A stretch of 64,000 nucleotides of DNA from Oscillospiraceae bacterium. GTDB taxonomy: Bacteria; Bacillota; Clostridia; Oscillospirales; Ruminococcaceae. This document shows positions 52,388 through 61,693 of this stretch, piece by piece; positions within the stretch are counted from its first letter, which is position 1, and every line of letters begins with the position of its first letter. The notes under the pieces were generated by a model that was given only the letters and a program-made list of their open reading frames with translations, was not told the DNA's origin and ran no database searches. Location of the stretch: assembly GCA_017472965.1 (NCBI GenBank), contig JAFUNR010000006.1, forward strand, positions 38,058 through 102,057, read 5' to 3'. The position numbers were made by a program, and so were the translations under genes.

Positions 52388-52485
52388 GCTGCTTCGCTCC
52401 TTTGAAAAGATTCTTGCAGCAATAGTTTGGTCAGAAGGCAGGCGGTTTTATTCATGCGGCTGCTGGAAGATCCTGTCGGAACCGC

Positions 52486-53172
52486 TCATAATAAAGGCGG
52501 GATCTGCGAAAGGGCCGTCACTGTAAAATTGGGAACAGGTTCCGCCGGAAGCGGACGGTTCCCCGCATTGTACCAGCAGGTGCGCATCCCGCAGCCGGCA
52601 GCACCGGCGATGTCGGCGGTGAGGGAATCACCGATCATCAGGCACTCCGCGGGCAGTATGCCGTCCAGCTGTGCGAAGCAGGCTTCGAAATAACGGGGAT
52701 CCGGCTTGGAAAAACCGATATCCTCCGAAATGAACAGCCGGTCAAAGTGCCGCAGCATACCGGCAAGCTTTAGCCGGTGGCGCTGCTGCTCATAAGGGCC
52801 GTTGCTGGCGGCGCACAGCAGTGTGCCGGGGCGCAGGGCATCCAGTGCGGCAAGCAGCGGCAGCGCATCTGTTTCCGGCACGGCGCTTTCGTTCAGACCT
52901 GTCTGAAACATTTTTTCAAAGGCTGCGCCGTCAAGCTGCCAGCCCAGTTCGGCAAAAATAATGTTCCAGCGGGTATCGTACAGCTGCTGCGGGGTCAGGC
53001 CACCCGCCTCCAGCCGGTGCCACAGAGCATCATTGATGCGGCAGAACAGCGGCCAGATCTCCGGGGTATAGCATTTTCCCGCCGCAGCCATGGCGGTGCG
53101 CATGGAATCCTGCGCCGCAGCGGTAAAGCTGAGCAAAGTGTTGTCGATATCCAGAAAAATCGCCTTGTACAT
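52486..53172 (-). CDS. HAD family hydrolase (YjjG-like)
   Basis: A 228-residue haloacid-dehalogenase-superfamily phosphatase. FLDIDNTLL (motif I), CAASNG (II), Lys of SKPDPR (III) and IGDSLTADI (IV) are all intact. The closest characterised group is YjjG, a nucleotidase that removes non-canonical nucleotides. It lies 14 nt after acpS on the same strand. Confidence 0.85.
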   Translation of the reverse strand: MYKAIFLDIDNTLLSFTAAAQDSMRTAMAAAGKCYTPEIWPLFCRINDALWHRLEAGGLTPQQLYDTRWNIIFAELGWQLDGAAFEKMFQTGLNESAVPETDALPLLAALDALRPGTLLCAASNGPYEQQRHRLKLAGMLRHFDRLFISEDIGFSKPDPRYFEACFAQLDGILPAECLMIGDSLTADIAGAAGCGMRTCWYNAGNRPLPAEPVPNFTVTALSQIPPLL

Positions 53173-53186
53173 GATGCAGACCTCTT

Positions 53187-53561
53187 TTACCGCGTTTCCA
53201 GCACTGCAAAAGCAGTGGCAAAGCCGCCTTCATGGGTCAGCGAAAGATGCGCAGACAGGTGCCTTTCCTCCACAATGCGCAGAGCAGCGCCGGAAAAAGC
53301 ATAATACGGCGCTCCGTTTTCGGTGTGCAGCACCTGTACCTCGCTCAAGGCAAAACCGTCCACGCCGGTGCCCAGCGCCTTGCCGAAGGCTTCCTTTGCC
53401 GCCCATGCAGCGGCGGCGCTCTGTGCGCGGCGAACGGGGGAGAGTGCTGTCAGTGCGGCACGTTCCTGCGCACCGTACACCCGTTCAAAAAAACTCTCCC
53501 GGGCGATGCTTTTTTCTATGCGTTCCACTGTGGCGGTATCCACGCCGATGCCTGCGATCAT
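53187..53561 (-). CDS. acpS: Holo-[acyl-carrier-protein] synthase
   Basis: A 124-residue enzyme that loads 4'-phosphopantetheine from CoA onto acyl carrier protein. GIGVDTATVERI and WAAKEAFGKALGTG carry the magnesium and CoA-binding residues. The start MIAGIG at 53561 follows AAAGGAGACCGCACC; upstream in-frame sequence is promoter. First gene of acpS-HAD-mazF. Confidence 0.92.
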   Translation of the reverse strand: MIAGIGVDTATVERIEKSIARESFFERVYGAQERAALTALSPVRRAQSAAAAWAAKEAFGKALGTGVDGFALSEVQVLHTENGAPYYAFSGAALRIVEERHLSAHLSLTHEGGFATAFAVLETR

Positions 53562-53722
53562 GGTGCGGTCTCCTTTATATGATTCAAAAATGTGGTGTGT
53601 TTTCGATGGATCCGGGACATATCCCGAACAGGCAGGTTTTCCTGTTTCCGTCCGGATCAAGCTGGTTTTGGGTCATTTGCCTTATATTCTAACATAAAAC
53701 GCTGAAAAAGCGAAGATTTTTC

Positions 53723-53751
53723 TTGCAAAAAGAAAAGGGTTGTGGTATGAT
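53723..53751 (+). promoter_or_regulatory. pheST promoter
   Basis: TTGCAA (53723-53728), 17-nt spacer, TATGAT (53746-53751) with extended -10 TGG. Confidence 0.75.
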
Positions 53752-53764
53752 TTGATGTAAACAC

Positions 53765-54007
53765 GGCGAAAAAGAGAGTAGACCCTCACGACCCCCTCCA
53801 GAGAACGGCGCCATCGGCTGCGAGCGCCGGGGGAGAAGGACGGTTGAAGTTCACTTTGGAGTGGCCCGGTTCAACGCGAAAGCCAGTAGACCGGGACGGC
53901 TGCCACCGTTAACGGGCATCAGAGTGTTTGCTTTGAGCAAAAATTTGGGTGGTACCGCGGAGTTTCAGGCTTCGTCCCAAGCGTCTGGGATGAGGTCTTT
54001 TATTTTT
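53765..54007 (+). promoter_or_regulatory. T-box leader of pheST
   Basis: A long structured leader with AGAGAGTAGACC near its 5' end, the T-box sequence GGGTGGTACCGCG at 53947-53959, and a terminator (about 53970-53996) with a T-rich tail. Uncharged tRNA-Phe should stabilise the antiterminator. TTC specifier codon candidates are 53850-53852 and 53870-53872; I cannot choose without folding. Confidence 0.92.
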
Positions 54008-54027
54008 TATCAATCAAGAGGTGCATT

Positions 54028-55050
54028 ATGGAAGAACAGATCAAAGTACTGCGCCAGCAGATGGAAGAGGCTCTGGCTGCGGTGAGCAGCAAAGATGAGC
54101 TGGCCGCCTTCTGGCAGGCATATCTGGGCAAGAACGGCAGCATCGCCGCTCTGATGAAGGGCCTTGGCAAGGTGGATAAGGAACAGCGCCCTGTCATGGG
54201 CAAGGTCATCAACCAGTTCAAGGCAGAGGCTGAGGAAAAGTATCAGGCCATGCGCGAAAAGATGGAGGCCGCCGAGCTGGAGGCCGCCAACCGCAGCGAG
54301 CAGGTGGATATCACCATGCCCGCGACCCGCGTCTCTGCCGGTGCGCTGCATCCGCTGACACTGGTCAAAAACCAGATCGTGGATGTGTTTGCCGGCATGG
54401 GCTTTGAGATTTTCGAAGGCCCCGAGATCGAGGACGACGACCACAACTTCACCCGTCTGAATGTGGCGAAAAATCACCCCGCCCGCGATATGCAGGATAC
54501 CTTCTATGTGGCCGAGGATATCGTGCTGCGTACGCACACCAGCGGCGCACAGATCCGCGTGATGGATGCGCAGCAGCCCCCCATCAAGATCCTGGCTCCC
54601 GGCCGCGTGTTCCGTTCCGATTCCGATGCCACCCACTCCCCCATGTTCCATCAGATGGAAGGTCTGGTGGTGGATAAGAACATCACCCTGTGCGATCTGC
54701 AGGGCATGCTGGATAAATTTGTGCAGGCCATGTTCGGCGAGGGCATCCGCACCCGTCTGCGTCCCTCTTATTTCCCCTTTACCGAGCCCAGTGTCGAGGT
54801 GGATGTCAGCTGCTTTGAATGCGGCGGCAAGGGCTGCGGCCTGTGCAAGGGCACCGGCTGGATCGAGGTTCTGGGCGGCGGTATCGTGCACCACAAGGTG
54901 CTGGAGAACTGCGGCATTGATCCCAATGTGTACAGCGGCTTTGCCTTCGGTATCGGCATCGAGCGTATCACCATGCTGAAGTACGGCATCAACAACATCG
55001 GCCTGCTGTTTGAAAACGATCTGCGCTTCCTCAAGCAGTTCCAGGAATAA
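54028..55050 (+). CDS. pheS: Phenylalanyl-tRNA synthetase alpha subunit
   Basis: A 340-residue class II synthetase subunit. The N-terminal coiled coil (about 1-85) binds tRNA; the catalytic domain follows, with THTSGAQIR, motif 2 ([21 protein letters not shown]) and motif 3 ([14 protein letters not shown]). It charges tRNA-Phe with PheT as an alpha2-beta2 tetramer. A Cys-rich insert ([17 protein letters not shown]) is typical of bacterial PheS. Controlled by the T-box. Confidence 0.96.
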   Translation: MEEQIKVLRQQMEEALAAVSSKDELAAFWQAYLGKNGSIAALMKGLGKVDKEQRPVMGKVINQFKAEAEEKYQAMREKMEAAELEAANRSEQVDITMPATRVSAGALHPLTLVKNQIVDVFAGMGFEIFEGPEIEDDDHNFTRLNVAKNHPARDMQDTFYVAEDIVLRTHTSGAQIRVMDAQQPPIKILAPGRVFRSDSDATHSPMFHQMEGLVVDKNITLCDLQGMLDKFVQAMFGEGIRTRLRPSYFPFTEPSVEVDVSCFECGGKGCGLCKGTGWIEVLGGGIVHHKVLENCGIDPNVYSGFAFGIGIERITMLKYGINNIGLLFENDLRFLKQFQE

Positions 55051-55068
55051 GAAGGGAGAGATCAAACC

Positions 55069-57489
55069 ATGAAAGTACCTTTCAGTTGGCTCAAGCAGTA
55101 TGTCGATATCGACATCACCGCGCAGGAGCTGGAGGAAAAACTGTTCGGCTGTGGCTTCGAGGTCGAGGAACTCATCGATCTGGGCGGCGGCATTGATAAA
55201 GTCGTTGTCGGCGTGGTCACCGAGGCCACCCCGCTTGAAGGCACCCATCTGTTCGTCTGCAAGGTGGACTGCGGCGAGTACGGCAAGGATATCCAGATCC
55301 TGACCGGTGCGCCCAATGTCTATGCCGGTATGCACACCCCCGCCGCGCTGGACGGCTCCACGCTGCCCGGCGGTGTTAAGATCAAGGCCCGTCCCATGCG
55401 CGGCATTCCCTCCAACGGTATGCTGTGCTCCGGCGAAGAGCTGGGCCTGAACGACGACCTGTTCCCCGGCGCCGAGGTGTACGGCCTGATGGATCTGCCC
55501 AAGGATACCGTCCCCGGCACACCCATTCAGGATGTGGTCGGTCTGAACGATTATATCTTTGATATCTCCATCACCGCCAACCGTCCGGACTGTCAGTCCG
55601 TGCTGGGCATGGCACGCGAGGTCGCTGCCGTTCTGGATAAGCCTCTCAAGATGCCCGCCACCGATTACACCCCCAGCGGTTTTGTGGATGAGAGTCTGGA
55701 TATCACCGTGGAAGCTCCCGACCTGTGTCCCCGCTATCTGGGCCACTATGTGCGCAACATCACCCCGAGCCAGTCTCCGGCATGGATGCGCCGCCATCTG
55801 GCACTGTGCGGCCTGCGCAGCATCAGCAATGTGGTGGATATCACCAACTATGTCATGCTGGAGATCGGCCAGCCCATGCACGCCTTTGATATGGATACGC
55901 TGGAAAGCCACAGGATCATTGTGCGCCGCGCCGCCGAGGGCGAAAAGATCGTCACGCTGGATGAGAAGGAATTCACCCTTTCCAACCAGAATCTGGTCAT
56001 CTGTGACGGCCACAAGCCCGTTGCACTGGCCGGCGTTATGGGCGGTCTGAACAGTGAGATCAAGGATACCACCACCCAGCTGCTGTTCGAGGCTGCCAAG
56101 TTTGCCCGCGACAGCGTGCGCAAGACCGCCCGCGGTCTGGGCCAGAACACCGATTCCTCCAGCCACTTTGAAAAGGGTATCTGCGAGTACACCACCGAGC
56201 TGGGCATGGCCCGCGCCCTGCACCTGATCGAGGAGCTGGGCTGCGGCGAGATCACCTCCACCAGCTTTGATGTGTCCGCCGGCGCGCCCCGTACCGGTAA
56301 GCAGTTCGCTGCCTCGGTCAGCGGCATCAACGCCATTCTGGGTATTGATGTCCCCACGGAAGAAGTGCTGCGTATCCTGAAGGCACTGTGCTTTGAGGTG
56401 GAGCTTGCTGCCGACGGCGACACCATGAATGTGGTGGCTCCCCGCTGGCGCGAGGATATCGAGATCGGTGAGCCGGATCTGGCCGAGGAGGTCATCCGCG
56501 AGTACGGTTATGAGCATATCGTGCCCACCTTCCTGAAAAAGGCCACCGTCACCACCGGCGGCTGGAACGCGGTGCAGAAGAATCATATCAAGACCAAGCG
56601 CACCATGTGCACCCAGGGCTATACCGAAGCCTCCACCATGGCGTTTTATTCCGATGCGGAACTGGATGCCCTGCACATTGCCGCCGATGCGCCCGAGCGC
56701 AATGTCATCCGCATTCTGAATCCCATCTCCTCCAACCTGACCATCATGCGTCCGCTGATCGTTCCCTCGCTGCTGAATGTGGTGGTGGAAAACCTGAAGC
56801 GCGGCAATGCTGCCGGCCGTCTGTTCGAGCTGGCCAATATCTACATTCCCAAGCAGATCCCCGTCACCGAGCTGCCCGAGGAGCGCCTGCATCTGGGCTT
56901 TGCCGCCTTTGGCAAGGATGAGGACTTCTTCAAAATGAAGGGCGCTGTGGAGGTGCTGGGCGAGGCTTTCGGTCTGCACTTTGATGTGGAGCGTGCCGCG
57001 GATGTGGCCTGGCTGCACCCCGGTATCGCTGCCTATGTGCTGTGTGATGGCGAGCGCATCGGTATGTTCGGCAAGCTGGCCAACGATGTCACCGCCGAGC
57101 TCAAGCTGCCCAAGGACAGCCGCGCCAATCAGGTCATCTTCCTTGGCGAGATCGACTATGTGAAGATGATGGCCCATGTAAAGGGCAGCTTCCGTTATCA
57201 GCCCATCAGCGAGCATCCCGCTGTTCAGCGCGATCTGGCTCTGGTGGTGGACGAGGCTATGACCTGCGGCGAGATCGTTGCCGTGATGAAGAAGGCCTGC
57301 AAGCAGCTGGACAGTGTGGAGCTGTTCGATATCTACCGCAGCGAGCAGTTGGGCAAGGATAAGAAGAGCATGGCCTTCCGCCTGAACTTTGTCCCCGCCG
57401 ACAAGGCTCTGGAGCCCGCCGATGTGGATAAGTTTGTCAAGAAGGTGCTCAACAATCTGAAGTTCAATCTGGGCATTGAAATGCGCTGA
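55069..57489 (+). CDS. pheT: Phenylalanyl-tRNA synthetase beta subunit
   Basis: An 806-residue protein with the full bacterial domain order: N-terminal catalytic-like part with tRNA-binding (OB) domain (about 40-150), B3/B4 editing domain (about 215-390), B5 (about 405-475), pseudo-catalytic core and a C-terminal anticodon-binding domain (about 715-806, YQPISEHPAVQRDLALVVDE). It edits Tyr-tRNA-Phe and completes the synthetase. It follows pheS by 18 nt. Confidence 0.96.
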   Translation: MKVPFSWLKQYVDIDITAQELEEKLFGCGFEVEELIDLGGGIDKVVVGVVTEATPLEGTHLFVCKVDCGEYGKDIQILTGAPNVYAGMHTPAALDGSTLPGGVKIKARPMRGIPSNGMLCSGEELGLNDDLFPGAEVYGLMDLPKDTVPGTPIQDVVGLNDYIFDISITANRPDCQSVLGMAREVAAVLDKPLKMPATDYTPSGFVDESLDITVEAPDLCPRYLGHYVRNITPSQSPAWMRRHLALCGLRSISNVVDITNYVMLEIGQPMHAFDMDTLESHRIIVRRAAEGEKIVTLDEKEFTLSNQNLVICDGHKPVALAGVMGGLNSEIKDTTTQLLFEAAKFARDSVRKTARGLGQNTDSSSHFEKGICEYTTELGMARALHLIEELGCGEITSTSFDVSAGAPRTGKQFAASVSGINAILGIDVPTEEVLRILKALCFEVELAADGDTMNVVAPRWREDIEIGEPDLAEEVIREYGYEHIVPTFLKKATVTTGGWNAVQKNHIKTKRTMCTQGYTEASTMAFYSDAELDALHIAADAPERNVIRILNPISSNLTIMRPLIVPSLLNVVVENLKRGNAAGRLFELANIYIPKQIPVTELPEERLHLGFAAFGKDEDFFKMKGAVEVLGEAFGLHFDVERAADVAWLHPGIAAYVLCDGERIGMFGKLANDVTAELKLPKDSRANQVIFLGEIDYVKMMAHVKGSFRYQPISEHPAVQRDLALVVDEAMTCGEIVAVMKKACKQLDSVELFDIYRSEQLGKDKKSMAFRLNFVPADKALEPADVDKFVKKVLNNLKFNLGIEMR

Positions 57490-57516
57490 TCATCGTGCCC
57501 CGTCTTTAAAAAATGC

Positions 57517-57560
57517 AAAAGAAGATCCGCTTTCCTTATTAAAGGAAGGCGGATCTTTTT
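57517..57560 (+). terminator. pheST terminator
   Basis: AAGATCCGC with TTTCCTT (57522-57537) pairs with AAGGAA and GGCGGATCTT (57542-57557), then TTT. Confidence 0.82.
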
Positions 57561-57611
57561 GCGTACATATCCGATACCGGCCAAGGAAGTACAGCGAAGC
57601 GGGAAAGCGTT

Positions 57612-58820
57612 TCATTCATCCAGCCCCAGCAGCCGGTACAGTGTGGGGGTAAAGTGAAATTCATGCAGCAGAGTGCGTACCTCATCCAGCGCGGCACGCT
57701 GGTTGACGGTCAGCTTTCCTGTGGGATCCGGTGCGCCGGCGGGCATGCCGGGGCGGCGCACGGCGCGGATCAGAATATTTTTCGGCGTGTGGGCAAAATC
57801 GATGAATTCCAGCAGCTGGGTTTTGTAGCCGCAGTATTCCAGCAGCCGTCCGCGGATGGCATCGGTGGCAAGCGCGGCAAAGCGCTCCTGAATGATGCCG
57901 TAGCGCCCCAGCAGGGTCTGGGTCTCCGGATGCATCTGGGCGTTCAGCTCGTGCTGGCAGCAGGGCACGGAGAAGATCATCCGCGCCCCCCACTGCACCG
58001 CATTGAAAAGAGCGAAATCGGTGGCGGTGTCGCAGGCGTGCAGCGTCAGTACCATATCCACTGCAAAGGGCGCGGCGTAGCCGTTGATATCGCCCAGTGC
58101 AAAGGTCAGTCCGTCATAGCCGTAGCGCTGTGTGGCGGCGTTGCAGTTTTTGATGACATCTTCTTTCAGATCCAACCCAACCATCTGCACGCGGATGCCC
58201 CGCACGGCACTCAGATAGTAGTAGACCAGAAAGGTCAGATAGCTTTTGCCGCAGCCGAAATCAATGATGTTCAGCTGCTCGGGGCGGGTATCCCGCACGG
58301 CATCGTCGATGATCTCCAGAAAGCGGTTGATCTGCCGGTATTTGTCGTACATCGCCTTGACCACGCGGCCGTCCGGCGTGAAAACGCCCATGTCCACCAG
58401 CGGCGGCACCACAGTGCCCTCCGGCAGCAGATACTGCTTTTTGCGGTCGTGTCCCGCACCGTGGGTCTCATCCGCGGCGGGAGCGCTGCGGGCGGCTCTG
58501 CGTACCGTCATCTGCCCCTTGCGGGAGAGCATAATGTTGTACTCCGCCTCCGGTGTCCAGACATTCAGCTGCAGGAACTGTTCCTCCGTCAGTGCGGCGG
58601 CAGCAGCGGGCAGGGCGGCAGGCTCTATGTTTTCATGAAAGACCTGCTTTTCGGTGTATTTCGCCAGCTGCCAGTACTCCCTTGTGCCGGTTTTGCGTTC
58701 CAACACAGCCTTGCGGTAGGGCTGTGTCTTTGCGGCGGGCTTGCTCAGAATGATCCTGTCTGCGCCCAGCTGCAGCAGCTCGGTCAGCTTTTCGGTCAGT
58801 TTGATGGTGGTCTCGCTCAT
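57612..58820 (-). CDS. SAM-dependent methyltransferase (Methyltransf_32-like)
   Basis: A 402-residue protein. NIIDFGCGKSYLTFLVYYYL is the SAM-binding motif I, followed by MVGLDLKEDV and VLTLHACDTATD, as in the Methyltransf_32 group. The N-terminal ~150 residues are a separate domain of unknown role. Possible substrates include RNA. The start at 58820 (GAAAGGCACCGACTC upstream) avoids overlap with the ceramidase-like gene. Last of a four-gene leftward unit. Confidence 0.8.
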   Translation of the reverse strand: MSETTIKLTEKLTELLQLGADRIILSKPAAKTQPYRKAVLERKTGTREYWQLAKYTEKQVFHENIEPAALPAAAAALTEEQFLQLNVWTPEAEYNIMLSRKGQMTVRRAARSAPAADETHGAGHDRKKQYLLPEGTVVPPLVDMGVFTPDGRVVKAMYDKYRQINRFLEIIDDAVRDTRPEQLNIIDFGCGKSYLTFLVYYYLSAVRGIRVQMVGLDLKEDVIKNCNAATQRYGYDGLTFALGDINGYAAPFAVDMVLTLHACDTATDFALFNAVQWGARMIFSVPCCQHELNAQMHPETQTLLGRYGIIQERFAALATDAIRGRLLEYCGYKTQLLEFIDFAHTPKNILIRAVRRPGMPAGAPDPTGKLTVNQRAALDEVRTLLHEFHFTPTLYRLLGLDE

Positions 58821-58845
58821 GAGTCGGTGCCTTTCGGTGGTGTTG

Positions 58846-60288
58846 TCATTCAGCCAGTGCAGTGCACAGCTTTTCAAAGGTTTCGGCGATGATGGGGGCG
58901 GTCAGCGGGCCGACGGAGTTGGTCTCCTCGTAATGGTTCTCGCCCTTGTAATCCTCAATGTTGTCCAGATAGGGGATCTCCTCGTTGAGCAGGAAATCGG
59001 AGGGCGGCACAATGTAGCCCAGCTCGTCGTTGGCAAGTCCCACCACCAGCAGCTGGCCGAAGCCGTTGGCTACGGCGATTTCCGCCAGCGGGGCGGGGTT
59101 TTCCGCACCGTCCGCACCGGGCTTTCCGTCCGGATTGGCATCGCCGTACTCGCCGCCCCACACCAGCTCGGGGAAGATCTCGCCCGGCATCAGGCACAGC
59201 AGCAGGTCGCCCAGCTCAAGCAGTGTCATTTCGCTGGTCAGGCCGTAGCCGGTGGCAGAGCTGCGGTCGCGGTAGGTCTCGTTTTCCAGAATGCCGAGGA
59301 AACGGTAGAACAGATAGCCGGTGTTGTCCAGCGGCAGCTTAAATTCCGTGGTGGCATAGGAGAGGGTGGGGGCGAGCTCCCGCTCGCTTTCCGGTGTGAT
59401 GGAAAGCGCATGCTCCACCAGCCGCTCGCTGGTGATCTGCAGGTTGTAAAGATAGGAGGAATCCAGCTCGGCGGTCATGATCAGGCCGCCGATGGCGCCG
59501 GGCATGAACATGGCGGCATCACCGGTCAGCTCCTCCATGGTGTCGCACAGCACGCCGGGAAAATCGCGGCTGATGAAGGCATTGGAGCCGCGCAGACTTT
59601 CGGCGTGAGCGCCGTACAGATACATGCGGATGCCTTTTTCGGTGGGGTCGCTTGCTTCAAAACGGAACTGATACAGGTTGGGATCGAATACCAGCGGCAG
59701 ACGGGAATCCCGCAGAAATTCCCGCGGGGTCTCGGCGCTGCCCAGATACAGTTTCCCCTCGGTACGGGTCTCGTAGGCTTTGTAAGCGGCTTCCACCGCG
59801 GCGTTCATCAGATTTTCGGTGTATTCATCGTTTTTGCCGTTGACCATGGTGGGGCCCCACAGACCCAGCGTATCCACGCCGGCGTGGGTGTGGGTGGAGT
59901 AGATGTTCACAGCCTTGCAGCCGCTTTCCTTGACAAGCTCCTTCAGCCGGCCGCGGATCTCATTGATATCCGTGCCGCCCAGACCCACGCAGTCGATGCC
60001 GATAAGCAGGATGCCGCCGTCGCCGGTATCCATCCACACGGCGTTGGCCTCGCACAGATCCAGCTTGCCGTAGGGCTCCCAACCGCTGTTGTAGCCGGCG
60101 ATATAATAGGGCTGGCTGTCATCCTCCGGCAGTGCAATGGCGGCATTGCCGTAGCCCATCGTCCAGACGGCATCCCCGCCGCCGGATCGGTATACCGTGG
60201 GGGAGCTTTCGCCGCAGCCGGTCAGCAGACTGCACAGGCACAGCACAGCGCACAGTACGCAGGAAAATTTCACAAAACGGTTTTTCAT
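58846..60288 (-). CDS. Neutral/alkaline ceramidase-like lipoprotein
   Basis: A 480-residue protein with a lipoprotein signal (LLTGC, Cys25). The domain resembles the N-terminal part of neutral, non-lysosomal ceramidases: IYSTHTHAGVDTLG carries zinc-binding His residues, with DCVGLGG before it and FMPGAIGGL later. Such enzymes cut ceramide to sphingosine and fatty acid, but many bacterial members have no known substrate. It should be displayed outside the membrane. A GDPD gene in the same operon supports lipid scavenging. Confidence 0.8.
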   Translation of the reverse strand: MKNRFVKFSCVLCAVLCLCSLLTGCGESSPTVYRSGGGDAVWTMGYGNAAIALPEDDSQPYYIAGYNSGWEPYGKLDLCEANAVWMDTGDGGILLIGIDCVGLGGTDINEIRGRLKELVKESGCKAVNIYSTHTHAGVDTLGLWGPTMVNGKNDEYTENLMNAAVEAAYKAYETRTEGKLYLGSAETPREFLRDSRLPLVFDPNLYQFRFEASDPTEKGIRMYLYGAHAESLRGSNAFISRDFPGVLCDTMEELTGDAAMFMPGAIGGLIMTAELDSSYLYNLQITSERLVEHALSITPESERELAPTLSYATTEFKLPLDNTGYLFYRFLGILENETYRDRSSATGYGLTSEMTLLELGDLLLCLMPGEIFPELVWGGEYGDANPDGKPGADGAENPAPLAEIAVANGFGQLLVVGLANDELGYIVPPSDFLLNEEIPYLDNIEDYKGENHYEETNSVGPLTAPIIAETFEKLCTALAE

Positions 60289-60300
60289 GGCTGTGCCCCC

Positions 60301-60756
60301 TTAAAATACGCCCGCCTGCACGGCCTGCAGCAGAAATTTCACTGCGATGCCGAAGCGGATGGAGTTGATATCGGTGAAGTACAGTGTCACGGCGAACAGC
60401 GGCAGGAAAAGAATGATCCACAACAACACGGCGGCAAAAATGCGCAGACCGTGGTGTGCGGGTTTTGCCTGCAGCGCGGCGGGACCGTGGGCGATGCGGC
60501 CGCTCAGCAGGCTCAGTGCAATGCACAGCGTACCGGTGAGCAGCAGCGGAACATCCAGCTCGGCGCGGGCAAGCTGGTCTGTGATCGAGGTGTAATAGGC
60601 AAGATCGGAAGGCCGCAGCCCGAAGTTGGGCCCAATGGCATTCAGTGCAGGGGAGATGCTCTGGAAGAGCGCTGCGACCAGTGCGCCAAGAACCAGTGTC
60701 ATCACAATACCGGGGATCATGCGCCGAAGAATGCGGCAAAGCGTCTGTTTCGTCAT
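60301..60756 (-). CDS. Membrane protein of unknown function
   Basis: A 151-residue protein with three predicted membrane helices (about 12-32, 68-86, 104-128) and an extracytoplasmic loop between the first two. No family recognised. It lies 12 nt before the ceramidase-like gene and 41 nt after the GDPD gene, so it is co-transcribed and may assist either. Confidence 0.68.
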   Translation of the reverse strand: MTKQTLCRILRRMIPGIVMTLVLGALVAALFQSISPALNAIGPNFGLRPSDLAYYTSITDQLARAELDVPLLLTGTLCIALSLLSGRIAHGPAALQAKPAHHGLRIFAAVLLWIILFLPLFAVTLYFTDINSIRFGIAVKFLLQAVQAGVF

Positions 60757-60797
60757 AGATTTCCGTCCTTTTGTTTTTTTGTGAAGGGAATCCGGTT

Positions 60798-61529
60798 TTA
60801 TTCCAGAATGTTACTGGTGATGTAGTCTACGCCCCAGCCGGCCAGCTTTTCGGCGACGGCGGGATCGTCCACCGTCCAGCAGTTGACTTCGATGCCGTTG
60901 GCGTGCATCAGGTCGATGCCCTCCTTTGTCAGCGAGTGCCACGCGATATCCAGATCCAGTTTCCATGGCAGCAGCTTTTCCAGCAGAGCCTCGTCGCAGG
61001 CATCGTCGGTCAGGAACTGCAGCTTTGCATCGGGCAGCAGGCGGCGCAGCTCCACCATGTTGGCGTGGTTGAAGGAGATAAAGATCGTGTTTTCCAGCCA
61101 ATCCAGATTGCGGATGACCTCCACAATGCCGGAAACGGCAGCGGGCTCCATGTGGTTTTTCAGCTCCAGCACGCAGACCTTTTCGTATTTTTGGCAGATG
61201 CGGATGTACTCGTCCAGCAGGGGGATCACCAGATCGGCGCGGCTTTTTTCGCCGCTTGCCCGGTCGATCAGGGTGATGGCACGCAGCACGGCGGCATCGG
61301 TCTGCTCGATGATGTGATCCTCACCGCCCACGCGCAGGGTGTTGTCATCGTGGTGGATGATGAACTGCCCGTCGGCAGATACATGAACATCGGTCTCCAC
61401 ACCGTAATGGCTGCGGTTGCCGGCTGCCACAAATGCCGCGCAGGTGTTTTCGGTTTCCAGCCCGCTGACGCCGCGATGGGCGACCATGCGAACGCTGCTT
61501 TGCTTGCGGTCGAATTTGATGGTATTCAT
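60798..61529 (-). CDS. Glycerophosphodiester phosphodiesterase
   Basis: A 243-residue TIM-barrel GDPD. AHRGVSGLETENTCAAF holds the catalytic His and Glu region, VETDVHVSADG the metal ligands and IIHHDD the second catalytic His. It splits glycerophosphodiesters into glycerol-3-phosphate and an alcohol. It has no signal peptide. ATG 61529 follows GGAGGAAAACAT. First gene of the leftward four-gene unit; divergent from the oxidoreductase gene. Confidence 0.88.
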   Translation of the reverse strand: MNTIKFDRKQSSVRMVAHRGVSGLETENTCAAFVAAGNRSHYGVETDVHVSADGQFIIHHDDNTLRVGGEDHIIEQTDAAVLRAITLIDRASGEKSRADLVIPLLDEYIRICQKYEKVCVLELKNHMEPAAVSGIVEVIRNLDWLENTIFISFNHANMVELRRLLPDAKLQFLTDDACDEALLEKLLPWKLDLDIAWHSLTKEGIDLMHANGIEVNCWTVDDPAVAEKLAGWGVDYITSNILE

Positions 61530-61616
61530 ATGTTTTCCTCCATATGTTTTTGTGTGCCGCAGTTTATCCAAATTGCGAAAAAATGTGCGGAAAAGAATAT
61601 TTTTTATGCAGGGGTG

Positions 61617-61645
61617 TTGCCTTTTTTTTATCTGTATTTTATGAT
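61617..61645 (+). promoter_or_regulatory. Promoter of the oxidoreductase gene
   Basis: TTGCCT (61617-61622), 17-nt spacer, TATGAT (61640-61645). Confidence 0.5.
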
Positions 61646-61693
61646 ATAGCAAAAGGGGTCAAATTGCAAACTTTTTTTACGGAGGTAACTGAT

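Noticed and set aside
54010-57216. A 1068-residue open frame opposite pheS and pheT
   Set aside because: Antisense to two certain genes; composition is that of a shadow frame.
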